From NCBI GenBank assembly GCA_951812625.1, contig CATOSP010000002.1, forward strand, positions 908,880 to 972,879: a stretch of 64,000 nucleotides of DNA, given 5' to 3'. Made by a program: the position numbers and the translations under genes. Below the pieces are notes generated by a model. It worked only from the letters and a program-made list of their open reading frames with translations. It did not search any database and was not told the DNA's origin. This DNA is from an uncultured Dehalococcoidia bacterium (GTDB taxonomy: Bacteria; Chloroflexota; Dehalococcoidia; Lucifugimonadales; UBA3495). Shown here piece after piece: positions 16,683 to 26,162 of this stretch (positions within the stretch are counted from its first letter, which is position 1; every line of letters begins with the position of its first letter).

Positions 16683-17810
16683 CTATCCACCCCAGTCCAG
16701 GGCCTGCTCGAGGTCGGCGATCAAATCGTCGGCGTGTTCCAGGCCGACCGACACCCGCAGGAGGTCCTCAGGGGTGGCACTGCCAAGGCCCTCTATGGAT
16801 GCCCGGTGCTCAATGAGGCTTTCGTAGCTTCCCAAGCTTGTCGCGCGGGTGAAGAGGGAAGCGCGGGCGGCAACCCGGAACGCTGCTTCGGGACCGCCAC
16901 GGACACGGAAGGACAGCATTCCTCCGAACATGTTCATTTGCTGACGGGCGGTCTCGTGCCCCTCGTGGGCCGGAAGCCCCGGATAGAACACCTGCACGAC
17001 CCGGGGATGGCCTTCCAGGAAGGCGGCTACCCTGGCGGCGTTTTCGGAGTGGGCCCGCATCCTGTAGGGCAGGGTCCGGATGCCCCTCAGCAGCAGCCAG
17101 CAGTCGAAGGGGGACGGGACCGCGCCGCCGTCCTGCTGGATTGCGCGTACCTCCGGGAACAAGGCGCTGTCCTTTGCGCTTACCACCATTCCCCCGGTGA
17201 CGTCGCCGTGACCGCCGAGATACTTGGTGGTGGAGTGGACCACCATGTCCGCCCCCAAGTCCAGGCACCGCTGCAGGATGGGAGTGGCCCAGGTGTTGTC
17301 GCAGACACAGGAGATCCCATGTTCACGGGCCAACTGAGCCACGGCGGCAATGTCGGTGATTTTGAGCAGGGGATTGGAAGGTGTCTCCACCAGAATCAGC
17401 TTAGTATCGGGGAGGATTGCGGCGCGGACTTTGTCGATGTCGGGCATGTCCACGAAGGAGGCGTGCAGGCCCCAGCGGGCCAGGCGTTCCAGCAGCAGGC
17501 GCGCGGTGCCGTGGTAGAGGTCCTGCGGCACGATTACGTGATCTCCAGATGACAGGACCTGGAAGACGCTCATGATGGCGGCCATGCCGGAGGAGAAGGC
17601 GGCGGCGTCCGCTCCACCTTCGAGGTCGCGCACGCATTCTTCGAGGAGAGTGCGGGTAGGGTTACCGGAGCGCCCGTATACGAACCCCTGAGGATACGTG
17701 CCGTCTTCGGCGCGCTGGAACGTCGTTGACATGTGTATTGGCGGGGTCACTGCGCCGGTGGCAGGGTCAACGCCGCGCCCGCTGTGAATGGCCAGGGTCT
17801 CGATTTCCAT
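16683..17810 (-). CDS. Cys/Met metabolism PLP-dependent enzyme (cystathionine gamma-synthase/lyase type)
   Basis: A 375-residue protein from the ATG at 17810 (MEIETLAIHSGRGVD), chosen over a longer frame because GGAGGAG precedes it. It shows YGRSGNPTR, SSGMAAIM for PLP phosphate binding, CDNTWATP, and the PLP lysine Lys196 in HSTTKYLGGHGD. Family members catalyse gamma-replacement or gamma/beta-elimination on cystathionine, homoserine esters or methionine. The precise activity among synthase, lyase and methionine gamma-lyase cannot be set by eye. It converges on the epoxide-hydrolase-like gene. Confidence 0.92.
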   Translation of the reverse strand: MEIETLAIHSGRGVDPATGAVTPPIHMSTTFQRAEDGTYPQGFVYGRSGNPTRTLLEECVRDLEGGADAAAFSSGMAAIMSVFQVLSSGDHVIVPQDLYHGTARLLLERLARWGLHASFVDMPDIDKVRAAILPDTKLILVETPSNPLLKITDIAAVAQLAREHGISCVCDNTWATPILQRCLDLGADMVVHSTTKYLGGHGDVTGGMVVSAKDSALFPEVRAIQQDGGAVPSPFDCWLLLRGIRTLPYRMRAHSENAARVAAFLEGHPRVVQVFYPGLPAHEGHETARQQMNMFGGMLSFRVRGGPEAAFRVAARASLFTRATSLGSYESLIEHRASIEGLGSATPEDLLRVSVGLEHADDLIADLEQALDWGG

Positions 17811-17984
17811 GACTCCTCCGGACTGCGGAACTATGGGTCGAGATGTGATTGTAGCCGATTCAGGAATGGAGAGAGGCCGGGAGTGGTGATCCAAGAATTC
17901 CAGGTGATCGCACCGGTCTGATACTACCTGCGCGTCCTGGTGCGCTGAGGTGAATTCTACCGACTCGGGCGGTGAGGGCAAGAT

Positions 17985-18010
17985 TTGTACCGGCGGGATT
18001 CTGGTACAAT
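17985..18010 (+). promoter_or_regulatory. Inverted repeat upstream of the TgpA-like gene
   Basis: TTGTACC (17985-17991) and GGTACAA (18003-18009) form a palindrome about 65 bases upstream of the chosen start at 18071. It could be an operator, or a promoter with a short 14-base spacer (TTGTAC to TACAAT). Evidence is weak. Confidence 0.3.
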
Positions 18011-18070
18011 CGGGACAACCCTACTGTTGGATGGAATACTCTATTCCCCGAGCGTTGTTCCTGCATAGCG

Positions 18071-21000
18071 ATGTCCCTGCTTGTTGACAGACTGAAGAGC
18101 CGGTTGGGCCTGCTGATCCTGTTGGCAACTGCGCTGGCGGGGTTCGTCCTCCTGCTCAACATCCTGGTATCCCTGGTTGCGACCGGGCCGCCCGATCTGC
18201 TGGCGGCCAATCCCTCTGACGAACGCACCATCGACATTCCGAATGGCGTCGGGCTGGTGACGCTGGCGATCGTCGTGGTCTCCGTCATTCTCGGCGTTGC
18301 TGCGCTGGCTTTTCCTTCCCACTGGACCTTGCGGAATGGCGTCCCACGACCACGAAGGTCTTTGGCCATCGGGGCCGCAATAGCCCTAGTCGTGCTGGGG
18401 ATGGGGACGTACATGGCCTTCTCGGGGATGTTGAGCCAGGACATCCCTTACGAAGAGCATCACGTCCAGCGGGACCTCGTCAAGCCGGTCGGACTGGTGG
18501 CGCTGGCCGCGTTCATCCTGTCGGTGGCAATCGTTGGAATAATCAACCCCCGGCTTCTGATAGCTACCCTGGCCTTCTGGCTGCTGGCTGCAATAGCCTT
18601 CGGTCTCTTCAGTTCGTCGGGGTTGGCCGGGTTACAGCTGTTCATGAGGCCCTCCGAAATTGAGACATCACCCGCGTACGCCGCTGAGGTGGAGAAGCGC
18701 CGGACCACGGAAGACCCCGCACCGCGGGTGGAAGTGTCCATTTCGGACCCTATCCCCGAATCGAAGCCGCCCCTCCGTTCGGAGGGGGTGGATACCGGCA
18801 CGGGAGATACGCCGGCGGATGCTGCCGTGGTGGAGGGGAACGCGGCACTGATCTCCGCGCTGGCGCAACTTGTGGCGGGGATTGACCCCGAGGTCAGGGC
18901 GTCCGCAGCCAGAACACTGGGCCAGTTTGCGGATGAATCGGCCCTCAATGCGTTGATCGATGCGGCAATCAACGACACAAGCCCTGAGGTCCGAGCCGCC
19001 GCGCTAGAGGCGCTTGCGGGATTGGACATTGAGCAACTGGTACGGACCCTTATGGACCACGATGAGCCCTGGATGAGAGCGGCCGCGGCGGCTGTGCTGG
19101 GCGAACTGCAGGGTCAAGAGGCAGCAGACCCACTCCAGGAGTCTCTGGCTGGCGACCTGTCTCCTGAAGTCCGGGCCGCTGCGGCAGAGGCCCTCGGCAA
19201 ATTACTAGATGAGGACGCGGCTGAACTTCTGTCAGATGTCCTGTTGTCCGACGAGTACGCCGAGGTCCGTGAGGCTGCTGCGGCCGCCCTGGGAAACATG
19301 CACCCGCCGGAGGGATTGGACCCGCTGACAAAGGCACGGGACGGGGACGAATCCTTTGACGTGCGAGCAACTGCCGGAGCCGCGCTGGAGCAGTACCCTC
19401 TTTCCGACCTGATGGATGCTCTACGCGAGGAGACTGACCCCGGCGCGAAGGCAGCCGCCGCACAGCTCTTGGGTGGGCTCGGAGACCCGGAGTCCGTGCC
19501 CTCCTTGATTGAGGCGCTGGACGACCGCGACCCGGAGGTAAGTGAATCAGCGAAGGAGGCCCTTGAGGAACTCGGCAACGTAGATTGGCTGGAGAACGGC
19601 AGCGGCATACTGACCCAGGATGCAGGTCCCGGGAATGTGGGAAGCAGCGCATCGTTCATTCCGCGCGGAACTGACTCCCAGGCCAGCCCCGTGCCACACG
19701 TGCCCGTTTTCCAGGTTACGGGGGCCAGCCGCACACGATACCTGCGGACGACTGTGGGTCAAGGCAAGCTCGGCATCACGGCCCCCAGACTGGAGCTTCG
19801 ACATGACGAGACGGACCTACCCGTCCAGTATGCGGGGCCGCCGAGCGAAGCGACAGTCCTGCCAATATCGTCCCATGCGGAGCGAATTACCGTTGCGCCA
19901 GCGGGGAGGCTGTCGCAGATTCCCGCTGGGGTGGTCCCGACTTCATACGGGTTGGAGACCATCTCCGTTCCCGGCGCGTTCCACCCCCACAACGGGGTAT
20001 TCGTCAGTGAGATTCCCGTCGTCGAATACTCCTGGTCTTCGACGGTGGCGGATTACTCGCGGGCGCAGCTAGACGGCGCGGCGGTGTTCAGTGATCCTGC
20101 GTACACATTCGACCTGCGTTCGGAGCGTATCCGCGAACTGGCACGTGAGATCACAGCGACCCAAACCACACCGTATTCCAAGGCAAAGGCAATCGAGACC
20201 TACCTCAAGACAAACTACGTTTATCGATTTGCGGACCCTTCCGGCAAGGACCTGCCACCGCCGGGGCAAGACCCGGTGGACTGGTTCCTGTTCGAGCACC
20301 AAGAAGGGACGTGCGGCAACTTCAGCAGCGCGTTCGTCGCGTTGGCGCTGTCCGTCGGCCTACCCGCGCGCACCGTATCCGGGTGGGCAATCACTCCAAC
20401 AGCGGATGCACAGATGGTCTATACCGACCAGGCACACCAGTGGGCCGAGGTTGCTTTCGACGGGCTGGGTTGGATCGGTTTTGAACCAACGGCGTCAGGC
20501 GGTGCGCCGACTCGTGTGACTCCCGTTTCTGAGAGGTTCGGCACTGCCACGCCAGGGTCCACCGATGGAGACCCAACAGACCAGGCGGCCCAATCCCAGA
20601 CACTTGACACCACCCCGGCGACCGGACCAAGTGCCGGTGACCCTCCAAGCCAGACTGCAGGGTCCTTAAAGTCAGACGCGACCTCGACCACTGAACCGAG
20701 CGTTGCAGACAAGCCGGGACAAGCGTCTCAACCTCCAAAGGCGGACCCAGCGGGAACGCCAGACGCCTCGCCCGGGGCTGTTGCACCCACCGATACCGTG
20801 ACGGAGATTACCGGGTGGCCGGAACGGATGTTAAGGGATACCGGTTTTCCCATCGACGGTACGGTCTTGACTGCATCGGGTCGTCCGGTCACCGGGATGG
20901 AGGTGGAAGTGTTCATCAACGAGACCAAGGAGCACGGCGGCATCCGGATCGGTACCGGAGTGGTACAGAATGGATTGTTCACAGCGGAAGTCGAAATTCC

Positions 21001-23575
21001 CAAGGCAATGGGCAGGGGCGGATACCAACTTATTGCCCATGCCATCGGAAACGACCGGTACGGCGAGTCCTGGAGCGACCCGGACATCACCGTTTACTCA
21101 GAAAGTGGGCTTGAACTCACCGGCCCCGCAGAGATCGCCGTCGACGTCCAGGCGGTCTTTCGGGGGAAGCTGTCCGAAGACACCGGCGGCGGCGTTGCCG
21201 GTGAGGAAGTGCAGATCATCATCGACGGGCGACAGATGTCCCCTCAGTCCACCGGACCTTCCGGCGACTTCAGCTTCACCACGGTCTTCTCCGAACCAGG
21301 CAACCACCGGGTCGAGGTTGCCTTTGACGACCGGGACGGAGGCGGCAGTTTCCTGACAGGAAGCTCGGCACGCCTGGAACTCACTGCGGTTATGCCGACG
21401 GAACTGACCATCGAGGTCCCCGTTCAAGTTGAAGTGGGAAAGGACTTTGAGGTCTCCGGCCTTCTCCGCGATGTTCGTGGTATCCCCATGCCGGGCGAAA
21501 CAGTCACCGTGACGATCGGAGATGGCCCGTCTGAACCCGTTGAGACTGGACCTGGGGGAGATTTTCTGCTGATGGGTTCAGCTGACTCCGCCGGGGAATT
21601 GACCATCCATGCGGAGTTTGCCGGTGAACTTCCAGTGCTATCCTCCAACGGATCGGCCCGCCTGATTTCCCGGCATCTGACCTACCTTCTCCTCGAGGGA
21701 CGCGGGGCCGTAATGCAGGGGGAGGACGCGGAATTCTCCGGCATAATCGCCTCGGACACGCATCAGAAGGTTGGGCCTGTAGATCTGATCTTAGCAGACT
21801 CTGACGGGAATTCCCTGGGCAGGGTGACTACTGGCGATGACGGCTCATTCTCCCACTCTATTCCCTCCGTGGATACGACAGGGCCACACCGGATCACCGC
21901 GTCATTCGCGGGCACAGACTTTCTTACCGCCAGCTCGGCCAGTGTCTCATTCTCCGTCCTGGCCTCGACCACACTGACCGTCGAAGGGCCGCGATTGGTG
22001 AAGGCTGGCGACGTGGTGACAGCAACGGGCCGGCTGATCCGCTCCGACGGACAACCCGTATCCCACGCCACGATAAGAATCAACGGAGAGGACGAGTCCC
22101 CGATCATCACCGGTGGAGACGGCAGTTTTGCCTGGGAGACCCCGGCTGACCTGAGGGGAAAACTCGACGGTACCGAGGTGGAGACAGACTTAAACCTTAC
22201 ATTCGAGTTCGACGGTACAGACCACTTCGCCCCTGCCTCCTCGAATCTGGATGTAACCGTCGGGATACCGCGTGTGGTGGTGGAGCCTGTTCAACCTGTC
22301 GCAAGGGGAGATACAGCCACGCTGCGCGGCATCGTCCTGATAGGAGCGCGCGCCGTGCCGGATACGGAAATTTCCACAGGGCCGGACGTGCAACTTCGCT
22401 CAAACGAGCTTGGGGCTTTCACCAGCCGCTACCAGATTGACGCCGACGCGGGCCTCGGGGCCAGCACCATCGTGATTGACACTCCGGAGATCGGCGTGAG
22501 TACGACGGTGCCGATAACGGTCAAGTCTGCTTCCAGTCTGATCGTAGCTCCCCTGGATGAGGTGTATCCGGGCAAGTTGGTACCCTTGCAAGCCATTTTG
22601 CTGGACGATACAGGGGCAGGGATTCCGCAAGCCACTCTGCGGACCAACCAAGGCACAGAGACCGTCACTGATTCCGGCGGCGTGGCCCTGCTGGAACTAG
22701 CCGTACCCGAGTCTGGAGACTTATTCGCTGTTCCCGTGACGTTCAGGTTCGATGGGGACGATCGCCACATGCAACTGGTATATTTTCTCGGCATCCCCAT
22801 AACCTATCCCAGATTCAACTGGCTCCTTTGGGCGGGAATGCCCGCGTTGATCATGGTTGCTGCCTTGGCCGTGTACGTAAGTCGGCGGGTTACCCTGGCC
22901 GACCTACCGGGACCTTTCCGCCGGGGAGCAGACTCGTCAACTTCAGGAGATACGGGAGCCGCACCCGCGTCAGGACCCCCCTTCCCGGGCCAAGCGGAAG
23001 GAGACCCGGAGCCACAGGAGACGCATCTGGATATATCCTTCGGGAGACTGGCGCCGGACCTGCCGGATGTATGGGGCATCGGCGAGCCAGTTCCGGTGCG
23101 GATCCGGCTATCCACGGCAGATAACCAACCCATCCCGCAGGCGTCGATCGACACCCACGTGCCGGGCATTTTACCTCCGGGGACACTGTTAACGGAGGGT
23201 CAGGGGATCTGCGCCTTCGTTTGGGATGGAAACGATCAGGGTCAGTTCCTGGTGTCGGCAAGCTTCGCCGATACTCCAGAGTACCTGTCGTCCTCAGCAT
23301 CCCGGAGCTTCCGCGTGGTGGAATTCAGGGCAGAAATCGTCCGCCTGTATAACGATTTCCTGGAATGGTCCCAGGTGCGTGTGACTGGCATATCTGACCA
23401 GGCTACTCCCCGCGAGGTGGAATCAACTCTCATTACCAGTGGCCTTCCCATTGACCAGAGGCACCTGGACGAGGTCATATCCCGCTTCGAGGAAGCCGAC
23501 TACAGCGAACACCCGATCACCCGGCAACAGTACGAGTCCATGTACCATGCCTGGCGGGCAGTGGTGGGGGACTGA
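18071..23575 (+). CDS. Giant TgpA-like membrane protein: HEAT repeats, transglutaminase core, Ig-like repeats, DUF4129-like tail
   Basis: An intact 1834-residue protein read from ATG 18071 (MSLLVDRLKSRLG). In order: about five membrane segments (residues 10-190); a HEAT/PBS-type repeat block (about 257-510, with repeated DPEVRASAARTLG-like units); a transglutaminase-like core (about 690-810) with Cys748 in GTCGNFSSA, His789 in QAHQWAEV and Glu805 where Asp is usual (GFEPT); a Ser/Thr/Pro linker; several Ig-like or carboxypeptidase-regulatory-like beta repeats (about 910-1575); a membrane segment (about 1582-1605); and a C-terminal DUF4129-like helix bundle ending near the stop. TgpA proteins commonly sit beside MoxR and DUF58 genes, as here. 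HEAT and Ig insertions are unusual. The catalytic core is probably extracytoplasmic. Confidence 0.85.
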   Translation: MSLLVDRLKSRLGLLILLATALAGFVLLLNILVSLVATGPPDLLAANPSDERTIDIPNGVGLVTLAIVVVSVILGVAALAFPSHWTLRNGVPRPRRSLAIGAAIALVVLGMGTYMAFSGMLSQDIPYEEHHVQRDLVKPVGLVALAAFILSVAIVGIINPRLLIATLAFWLLAAIAFGLFSSSGLAGLQLFMRPSEIETSPAYAAEVEKRRTTEDPAPRVEVSISDPIPESKPPLRSEGVDTGTGDTPADAAVVEGNAALISALAQLVAGIDPEVRASAARTLGQFADESALNALIDAAINDTSPEVRAAALEALAGLDIEQLVRTLMDHDEPWMRAAAAAVLGELQGQEAADPLQESLAGDLSPEVRAAAAEALGKLLDEDAAELLSDVLLSDEYAEVREAAAAALGNMHPPEGLDPLTKARDGDESFDVRATAGAALEQYPLSDLMDALREETDPGAKAAAAQLLGGLGDPESVPSLIEALDDRDPEVSESAKEALEELGNVDWLENGSGILTQDAGPGNVGSSASFIPRGTDSQASPVPHVPVFQVTGASRTRYLRTTVGQGKLGITAPRLELRHDETDLPVQYAGPPSEATVLPISSHAERITVAPAGRLSQIPAGVVPTSYGLETISVPGAFHPHNGVFVSEIPVVEYSWSSTVADYSRAQLDGAAVFSDPAYTFDLRSERIRELAREITATQTTPYSKAKAIETYLKTNYVYRFADPSGKDLPPPGQDPVDWFLFEHQEGTCGNFSSAFVALALSVGLPARTVSGWAITPTADAQMVYTDQAHQWAEVAFDGLGWIGFEPTASGGAPTRVTPVSERFGTATPGSTDGDPTDQAAQSQTLDTTPATGPSAGDPPSQTAGSLKSDATSTTEPSVADKPGQASQPPKADPAGTPDASPGAVAPTDTVTEITGWPERMLRDTGFPIDGTVLTASGRPVTGMEVEVFINETKEHGGIRIGTGVVQNGLFTAEVEIPKAMGRGGYQLIAHAIGNDRYGESWSDPDITVYSESGLELTGPAEIAVDVQAVFRGKLSEDTGGGVAGEEVQIIIDGRQMSPQSTGPSGDFSFTTVFSEPGNHRVEVAFDDRDGGGSFLTGSSARLELTAVMPTELTIEVPVQVEVGKDFEVSGLLRDVRGIPMPGETVTVTIGDGPSEPVETGPGGDFLLMGSADSAGELTIHAEFAGELPVLSSNGSARLISRHLTYLLLEGRGAVMQGEDAEFSGIIASDTHQKVGPVDLILADSDGNSLGRVTTGDDGSFSHSIPSVDTTGPHRITASFAGTDFLTASSASVSFSVLASTTLTVEGPRLVKAGDVVTATGRLIRSDGQPVSHATIRINGEDESPIITGGDGSFAWETPADLRGKLDGTEVETDLNLTFEFDGTDHFAPASSNLDVTVGIPRVVVEPVQPVARGDTATLRGIVLIGARAVPDTEISTGPDVQLRSNELGAFTSRYQIDADAGLGASTIVIDTPEIGVSTTVPITVKSASSLIVAPLDEVYPGKLVPLQAILLDDTGAGIPQATLRTNQGTETVTDSGGVALLELAVPESGDLFAVPVTFRFDGDDRHMQLVYFLGIPITYPRFNWLLWAGMPALIMVAALAVYVSRRVTLADLPGPFRRGADSSTSGDTGAAPASGPPFPGQAEGDPEPQETHLDISFGRLAPDLPDVWGIGEPVPVRIRLSTADNQPIPQASIDTHVPGILPPGTLLTEGQGICAFVWDGNDQGQFLVSASFADTPEYLSSSASRSFRVVEFRAEIVRLYNDFLEWSQVRVTGISDQATPREVESTLITSGLPIDQRHLDEVISRFEEADYSEHPITRQQYESMYHAWRAVVGD

Positions 23576-23579
23576 CCAG

Positions 23580-24341
23580 GTGGCAGTTTTCTCCAGCAAC
23601 ATTCGTGTCGTCGTCGGCATCGTGGCATCTGCGGGGATTATGGTTTCCTCGCTGCTGCTCCGCTCCGATGGGTTGGTGTTCCAGTCGAGAGGACTTGACC
23701 TCCACTACCTGTCCTGGCCCCTGATGCTGGGAGGCGCGCTGCTCTTGTTGGGCAACCTGGTCTCCTGGTCCAGGAGGTTTCTCCCACCTCACCTGGCATG
23801 GCCTCCCAGTCCCGACGAGGAAGAGGACGGAGATGGAGAACAGAGCCCCGGCCGCTGGTGGCCTGCGGCGAGGGTGCCCATAATCCAAGGGCTACTGCTT
23901 GGGTCTGGCTGGACAGTTCTGCTGTATGGGTTCTTGGCGGCAGTCCCGAACCTTCCGGGTACTTTTTCGGAACCGCCCGGTGCAACTGACCTGACTCTTC
24001 TCACCCCTTACGTGGCGATATTCAATTCGTTGGCTATCTGGGCCGCGGCGGTCTGTGCTCCCTTTGTTGTGGTTCGCGCGGTCCGGGAAGTCGTGCCCGT
24101 GGTCGGTGAAATGTTCAGGTTTCCCGCCCGGCGGCTCGTGGCGCTCGGGACTGGTTATGTAATCCTCGGCGACGGAGGTCTGCTGTCCGTTGAATTCGGG
24201 TTCTCCGGGTCGCGGGCAATGCTGGCGCTGGCGGTGATCGTCTTACTGCCCTACCTGGCGTCAGTCCTGCGGAGGGTGTCGGGAAATGCCCCTTCCACGC
24301 CGTTACATGGTCCCAGTGCGCGCAGGACTGCTGGTTGCTGA
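23580..24341 (+). CDS. Integral membrane protein of the TgpA/MoxR locus
   Basis: Read from a GTG at 23580, four bases after the upstream stop codon (253 residues). It has about five or six hydrophobic segments, an acidic loop (PDEEEDGDGE) and an LPYLASVLRR motif near its end. The middle and end are clearly related to the next gene (FGFSGSRAML... versus FGFPGSEVLL..., then YLASVLR in both), so the two are paralogues. Function unknown. Its place suggests a membrane partner of the transglutaminase protein. Confidence 0.6.
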   Translation: MAVFSSNIRVVVGIVASAGIMVSSLLLRSDGLVFQSRGLDLHYLSWPLMLGGALLLLGNLVSWSRRFLPPHLAWPPSPDEEEDGDGEQSPGRWWPAARVPIIQGLLLGSGWTVLLYGFLAAVPNLPGTFSEPPGATDLTLLTPYVAIFNSLAIWAAAVCAPFVVVRAVREVVPVVGEMFRFPARRLVALGTGYVILGDGGLLSVEFGFSGSRAMLALAVIVLLPYLASVLRRVSGNAPSTPLHGPSARRTAGC

Positions 24342-24873
24342 CAGCGGCTGGATTGCGCTGCTGCTGGCTGCCCTGGGGGCTTTGCCCTGGCTGGCCGGAG
24401 GACTGGTTGACAGGGTGTCAGGAGGGGCGGTTTTCGTCAGGCCTTACCTGTTCGTGCTTGACAGGATGGCCCCCTGGGCGCTGGCCCTGCTTTCGCCGTT
24501 CATACTGGCGCGGGCGGCAGGCCGTCTTCTGGCCTGTGGTAGGGACGGTCTTCGGGTTCCCGCTGATACGTATTCTCTTACTGGGAGGGGCGTTCATCTG
24601 TTTTCCGGGCAGGGAATCCTGTCGACGGCATTCGGATTCCCCGGTTCGGAGGTCTTGCTGCTGTTGGCTATGGCCATCGGTCTCTCGTACTTGGCGTCTG
24701 TGCTCCGCAATGTCGGCGGCCTCCCACTGGCGGGTAGGACCGGCTCGCTGGCAACCAACGTGCTCCCATTGACCGGCTCGCTGGCTGCGGCTGTTGTCCC
24801 CGCTCTGGTTGCGTGGGCCGGTCTGAATTACCTTCCAGACGCCGGCGCGGTCCTCCTGGGACCCACCGACTGA
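24286..24873 (+). CDS. Integral membrane protein, paralogue of the preceding gene
   Basis: A 195-residue hydrophobic protein (MPLPRRYMVPVRAGLL...) that begins inside the end of the previous gene in another frame. It repeats the order seen there: DSGW, a membrane pair, LSPFILARA, then FGFPGSEVLLLL and SYLASVLR. Either this is a true overlapping paralogue or the two are one longer protein split by a frameshift. Frameshifts immediately downstream make the second option possible. Function unknown. Confidence 0.5.
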   Translation: MPLPRRYMVPVRAGLLVADSGWIALLLAALGALPWLAGGLVDRVSGGAVFVRPYLFVLDRMAPWALALLSPFILARAAGRLLACGRDGLRVPADTYSLTGRGVHLFSGQGILSTAFGFPGSEVLLLLAMAIGLSYLASVLRNVGGLPLAGRTGSLATNVLPLTGSLAAAVVPALVAWAGLNYLPDAGAVLLGPTD

Positions 24874-24896
24874 CCCACTCCCTGGGGAAGGCGGCG

Positions 24897-26102
24897 ATGC
24901 CCTATTTGGGCGGCTTCTACGACGCCCGATATGTGGCCGCCGGAGCGTGCTTTGCGCTTCGGTTGACTGCGGGACTTCCCAACCCGCTGTGGACTCCAGC
25001 CCAAATCCATCTCAGACCGATGATAATATCCGCCGGGGCCTGGGCATCGGGATGTCTAGCCTGGATGGCCGGTACCGGATTGGCGTACCTGGGGTCATGC
25101 TTTTCCCCTTTTTGGAGCAACCGTCGGACTGGGACTGTTCTCCGTGGCCCTGACCCAATTGGCCGCATACGCAACTTCTTCCTCGGACAGCGTTGTGTCC
25201 CGATACGGCTGGGTGGCTGTCAAGGTCAAGGCACGAGGGTTCCTGCTAGGAGCCGCACTGGCCTCCTATGTACTCCTGTTGAGGCCGGTGTTCTACGAGG
25301 CGCTGTGGTTTGCAGTCCTGTATGAATGGCTGGTGGTAATGGCCGTGGTGTTTGTTGGCCTTCTTCAAAGTGAGGAGATGGCTCAGCGGAGACGCGGCAT
25401 CTCCGACGCACTCCTCCCCGGTGTGGGGCAGACTGGTCCCGGCACAAACCGGACCTGGGTGACAGACCCGACCGGCGCCGGGAGCTGCTGCCAGAACTGG
25501 AGCGACGGTACCTTGAATTCGGGGAATGGAGAAGGCTCTGGGTGTACCTGGTGGGTCTGCTCTACCGGAATAACGCGCCGTTAGAGTCGGTACATTCGGT
25601 ATTCGAGCCGTTGCGCAATGCGGCCTCTCTGCCCGCCGGCGGCAGTCGCTTGTCTGGAGGAGACGGCAAGAGCAGACTCAGGCGCCAAGCAGCACTCCAG
25701 GAGTCCATGGCACAGGTCGGAAGCCGCCCTGCTCGCCTCCCCCCAGCCGTGGGGGCCAATCAGCGAGGACGACCCTCCGGGAGACTGCCGGTCCCTTCGT
25801 GGAAAACGGTTCCGGTGCCGAAAGCCTGATTGCCCTGCTGATCGCTCTGTACTGGCAGGGCGGGGCCAATCTGGACCTGGCCATAGAACCGCTGTTACCC
25901 GGTGTTTAACCTGGTGGGGCAACCACCGCGATGGTTCCATCCACCGTGGGCACGAGACCGGAACCGGCGTCGCATTCGGGAAGCACGCCAGCAGTTCGTG
26001 GATGACGTGATATCCCATCTGTTCGGGAACTCGGCGGTGCCCGCGCAGCATGGAACGCTGGACAACGACGGTTTCCCGTCTCTGCAAGGGGTTGCCAGAT
26101 GA
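24897..26102 (+). pseudogene. Frameshifted membrane-protein gene of the TgpA/MoxR locus
   Basis: No single frame covers this stretch, but protein-like segments follow one another across frames: MPYLGGFYDARYVAAG from 24897, a multi-pass segment around 25114-25400 (ALASYVLLLRPVFYEALWF), an ELLPELERRYLEFGEWRRLW segment around 25443-25800, AESLIALLIALYWQGG to 25909, and REARQQFVDDVISHLFG to 26102. At least four frame changes are needed. One lies at the run TTTTCCCCTTTTTGG near 25099-25113. Family not recognised. Either a decayed gene or base-calling errors. Confidence 0.55.
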
Positions 26103-26162
26103 CGCCAAGAAAGCCCGTCCCGCGCACGGAGTAGGGATAGGAACTCGATCAACGGAGTAGAT

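Noticed and set aside
16611-17552. Plus-strand open frame of 313 codons
   Set aside because: Antisense to the Cys/Met PLP enzyme whose motifs are clear on the other strand.
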